DNA of 62,805 nt, from assembly GCA_016795065.1 (NCBI GenBank), contig JAEUIU010000052.1, positions 1 through 62,805 on the forward strand. Direction: 5' to 3'. This DNA comes from Phycisphaerae bacterium (lineage in GTDB: Bacteria > Planctomycetota > Phycisphaerae > Phycisphaerales > SM1A02). Shown here one piece after another: positions 61,045 through 62,805 of the stretch. Under the pieces are notes generated by a model. That model was not told where the DNA came from. It did not search any database and was given only the letters and a program-made list of their open reading frames with translations. Made by a program: the position numbers and the translations under genes. How positions within the stretch are numbered: position 1 is the first letter of the stretch; every line of letters starts with the position of its first letter.

Positions 61045-62805
61045 ATGACTTCCATCGCCAGCCCGATTGCCGCGACTCCCGCCTCGAGCCACTCCCAGCC
61101 CCTGCTCGCCCGTTTCTCGTGGCTGGCCGTTCCGGCACTGAGTGGAGCGGCCTTGGCGGTGGGCTTCGCGCTGGAGACCTCTGGCGCGCCGGCCTGGGCG
61201 TGGCTGATCGCCTACGCGATCTGCTTCGTCGTGGCAGGTGCCCATCCTGTGCTCGAGGGGCTCGGCCAACTGCTGAAGCTGCGACTGGACATCGACTTCC
61301 TTATGATCGTCGCGGCACTCGGCGCCGCCGCGATCGGCGAGGTCGCCGAGGGCGGCCTTCTCCTGGTTCTCTTCGCGATCGGTCATGCCCTCGAGGATCA
61401 CGCGATGGGCTCTGCCCGCAGCGCGATCAAGGCGTTAGGTCAGATCGCCCCAAGAACCGCTCACCTTCGCCGCGACGGCATCGAACGCGAGGTGCCCGTC
61501 GAAGAACTTCGGATCGGCGACCTGGTCACGGTTCGTCCCGCGGAGCGTGTCCCCGCCGACGGCGCGGTCTCTCAGGGCACCTCCGAGATCGATCAGAGCC
61601 CGATCACCGGCGAAAGCGTGCCGGTGCCGAAGTCGCTAGGCGACCCCGTATTTGCCGGCTCACTCAACGGCGATGGCGGGCTCATCATCGAAGTCCGCAA
61701 GCTGGCCAGCGAGTCGACCATGGCCCGCATGGCCAGACTGGTCGCCGAGGCCGAAGCCCAGAAGGCGCCAACGCAGCGGACCGCCGAGAAGTTCACTCGC
61801 GTGTACGTGCCGTGCGTCGTCGTCGCAACGATTCTCGTGGCCGTGGTGCCGCCGCAACTCGGCTGGCTCAGCGGAAGCGAGGCGTTTCTTCGGGCGATGA
61901 CTCTCCTTGTCGGTGCGTCGCCCTGTGCGCTTGGCCTCTCAACGCCCGCGGCCATGCTTGCGGCGATCGCCCGCGGCGCGCGGCAGGGTGTCCTCATCAA
62001 GGGCGGCGCATCGCTCGAGCGACTGGCCGATGTACACGCCGTTGCGATGGACAAGACTGGAACGATCACCACCGGTCGGCCGACCGTCCTCGATGTCATC
62101 GCACTGCCCGGCTCAAGCGAACAGGAGCTGCTCGAACTGACCGCCGCCGTCGAAACGCTTTCCACCCATCCGATCGCCAATGCCATCCGCGCCGAGGCCG
62201 CGAAGCGCGGCATTCGTCCGAACGCAGCAGTCGAGGCGACACAGAAGAAGGGCAAGGGAATCGCCGCCAACGTCGACGGCAAACGCGTGATCGTGGCGAG
62301 CCCACGCTCCTTCGAGGAGGGTGAGGGGCCGCGGGCGAACACCCAGATGCGCGAGGAAGCCGCCCGGCTCGAGGCGCTCGGACGTACCGTGGTCGTCGTG
62401 ACCTGCGACGACCGCTTTGTGGGACTCTTCGGCGTGCAGGACCGACCCCGCAAGGAGGCCAAGGAGGCCTTTGCGGCGCTTCGGGCAACCGGCGTGAAAG
62501 CGGTCGCGATGCTCACCGGCGACAACCGCAAGGTCGCCGAGCTGATCGGCCGCGAGGTGGGCGTCGACGAGATCGAGGCCGAGTTGCTGCCCGAAGCGAA
62601 GATCGCCAGCGTGAAGGCATTGCAGAAGCGCTACGGCGTGGTCGCGATGATCGGCGACGGCGTGAACGACGCACCGGCGCTCGCTAGCGCCGATGTCGGA
62701 ATCGCCATGGGTGCGGGCGGGACGGACGTCGCCCTTGAGGCGGCCGATGCGGCCCTCATGAACGACGATCTGCGGAAGCTGCCTTTCGCCATCGGGCTGA
62801 GCCGC
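61045..62805 (+). CDS. P1B-type heavy-metal ATPase with SPC motif (P1B-4-like), 3' truncated
   Basis: At least 587 aa, reading off the right edge. The start ATG at 61045 fits; no N-terminal heavy-metal-associated Cys domain is present, the Pro/Ser-rich start leading straight to the first helices. The transport helix has SPCALGLSTP (Ser292-Pro-Cys294) instead of CPC, the signature of the P1B-4 class that moves Co, Zn or Fe. The actuator has ITGESVPVP, and the phosphorylated Asp336 lies in MDKTGTITTG. MLTGDNRKVAELIG and MIGDGVNDAPALASADVGIA complete the nucleotide and phosphorylation domains. The last helices are missing. It probably exports a divalent metal. Confidence 0.95.
   Translation, partial: MTSIASPIAATPASSHSQPLLARFSWLAVPALSGAALAVGFALETSGAPAWAWLIAYAICFVVAGAHPVLEGLGQLLKLRLDIDFLMIVAALGAAAIGEVAEGGLLLVLFAIGHALEDHAMGSARSAIKALGQIAPRTAHLRRDGIEREVPVEELRIGDLVTVRPAERVPADGAVSQGTSEIDQSPITGESVPVPKSLGDPVFAGSLNGDGGLIIEVRKLASESTMARMARLVAEAEAQKAPTQRTAEKFTRVYVPCVVVATILVAVVPPQLGWLSGSEAFLRAMTLLVGASPCALGLSTPAAMLAAIARGARQGVLIKGGASLERLADVHAVAMDKTGTITTGRPTVLDVIALPGSSEQELLELTAAVETLSTHPIANAIRAEAAKRGIRPNAAVEATQKKGKGIAANVDGKRVIVASPRSFEEGEGPRANTQMREEAARLEALGRTVVVVTCDDRFVGLFGVQDRPRKEAKEAFAALRATGVKAVAMLTGDNRKVAELIGREVGVDEIEAELLPEAKIASVKALQKRYGVVAMIGDGVNDAPALASADVGIAMGAGGTDVALEAADAALMNDDLRKLPFAIGLSR

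Noticed and set aside
8715..61439. YGTTAGG as a DNA-uptake or replication-polarity sequence
   Set aside because: My rough count (about 17 GTTAGG on both strands) is not above what base composition predicts (about 20), and orientation is mixed. Only the codon context is unusual.
60975..62324. 449-codon frame overlapping the P-type ATPase
   Set aside because: Wrong frame of the ATPase gene. The frame starting at 61045 carries all P-type motifs and simply has no stop before the window edge.
1..62805. CRISPR arrays, insertion sequences, prophage or conjugative genes
   Set aside because: No regularly spaced repeats of array length, transposase, integrase or phage proteins were seen on either strand.

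Overview
The window is high-GC DNA that reads as a chromosome segment from the phylum Planctomycetota, probably a Phycisphaerae-like lineage. The clues are several exported proteins ending in the short EF-hand repeat block 'DLNGDG..(A/G)ADLAxLLGAWG', a DUF1552 protein paired with a DUF1587/1592/1588/1585 heme protein, a Tat-exported Gfo/Idh/MocA oxidoreductase, WD40 and Sel1/TPR proteins, and very proline/arginine-rich exoproteins. I see no insertion sequence, integrase, phage gene or CRISPR array. Genes are densely packed on both strands.

Layout. 1-1089 is the end of a WD40 protein. 1212-5614 holds two tandem paralogous exoproteins (Cys-rich modules plus C-type-lectin-like domains plus LGAWG repeats), each followed by a clean hairpin terminator. 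5718-13026 has a small exported protein, an S10 carboxypeptidase, a Gfo/Idh oxidoreductase, a propeller-like exoprotein and an AmpG-like transporter. 13302-18148 has a PTS IIA protein, a polyferredoxin/TPR fusion divergent from a CbpA-type DnaJ protein, and a membrane protein. 18191-31097 (minus strand) is the most coherent unit: a beta-helix-like exoprotein, a lipoprotein, a TonB-dependent receptor with an N-terminal regulatory-like domain, DUF3450, a large TtpC-like ExbB, ExbD, TonB, a TPR protein and, a little further on, a Sel1 lipoprotein. It looks like a dedicated TonB2/TtpC-type outer-membrane energising system with its own receptor and exoprotein.

31462-38730 is mostly housekeeping: gatB, hypoxanthine phosphoribosyltransferase, a PH-like membrane protein, two cyclophilins around an LplT-like MFS protein, a GNAT enzyme and a hypothetical exported protein. 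A tRNA-Cys(GCA) with a recognisable promoter lies at 39154-39227. 39559-43127 carries two strongly basic, low-complexity exoproteins. 43223-46011 has a DNRLRE-like and an endonuclease/exonuclease/phosphatase-like exoprotein, both with LGAWG repeats. 46281-49773 is a catalytic plus non-catalytic M16 peptidase pair. 49883-53866 has a GT39-like glycosyltransferase, a methyltransferase, a GNAT enzyme and a DPPY nucleic-acid methyltransferase. 53909-58986 is DUF1552, DUF1592 heme protein and sialate O-acetylesterase in one tight operon. 59120-60949 is asparagine synthetase B, and a P1B-4-type metal ATPase runs off the right edge.

Two window-wide patterns stand out. Several housekeeping genes have a TAnACT-like hexamer only 6-10 nt before the start codon and no Shine-Dalgarno sequence, which suggests leaderless transcription. 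The rare leucine codon TTA was seen only inside the heptamer YGTTAGG. The best candidate for something undescribed is the TonB-linked cluster, possibly an Oar-like export or assembly route for the neighbouring exoprotein; that is inference. All product calls come from reading the translated sequence, without database searches.
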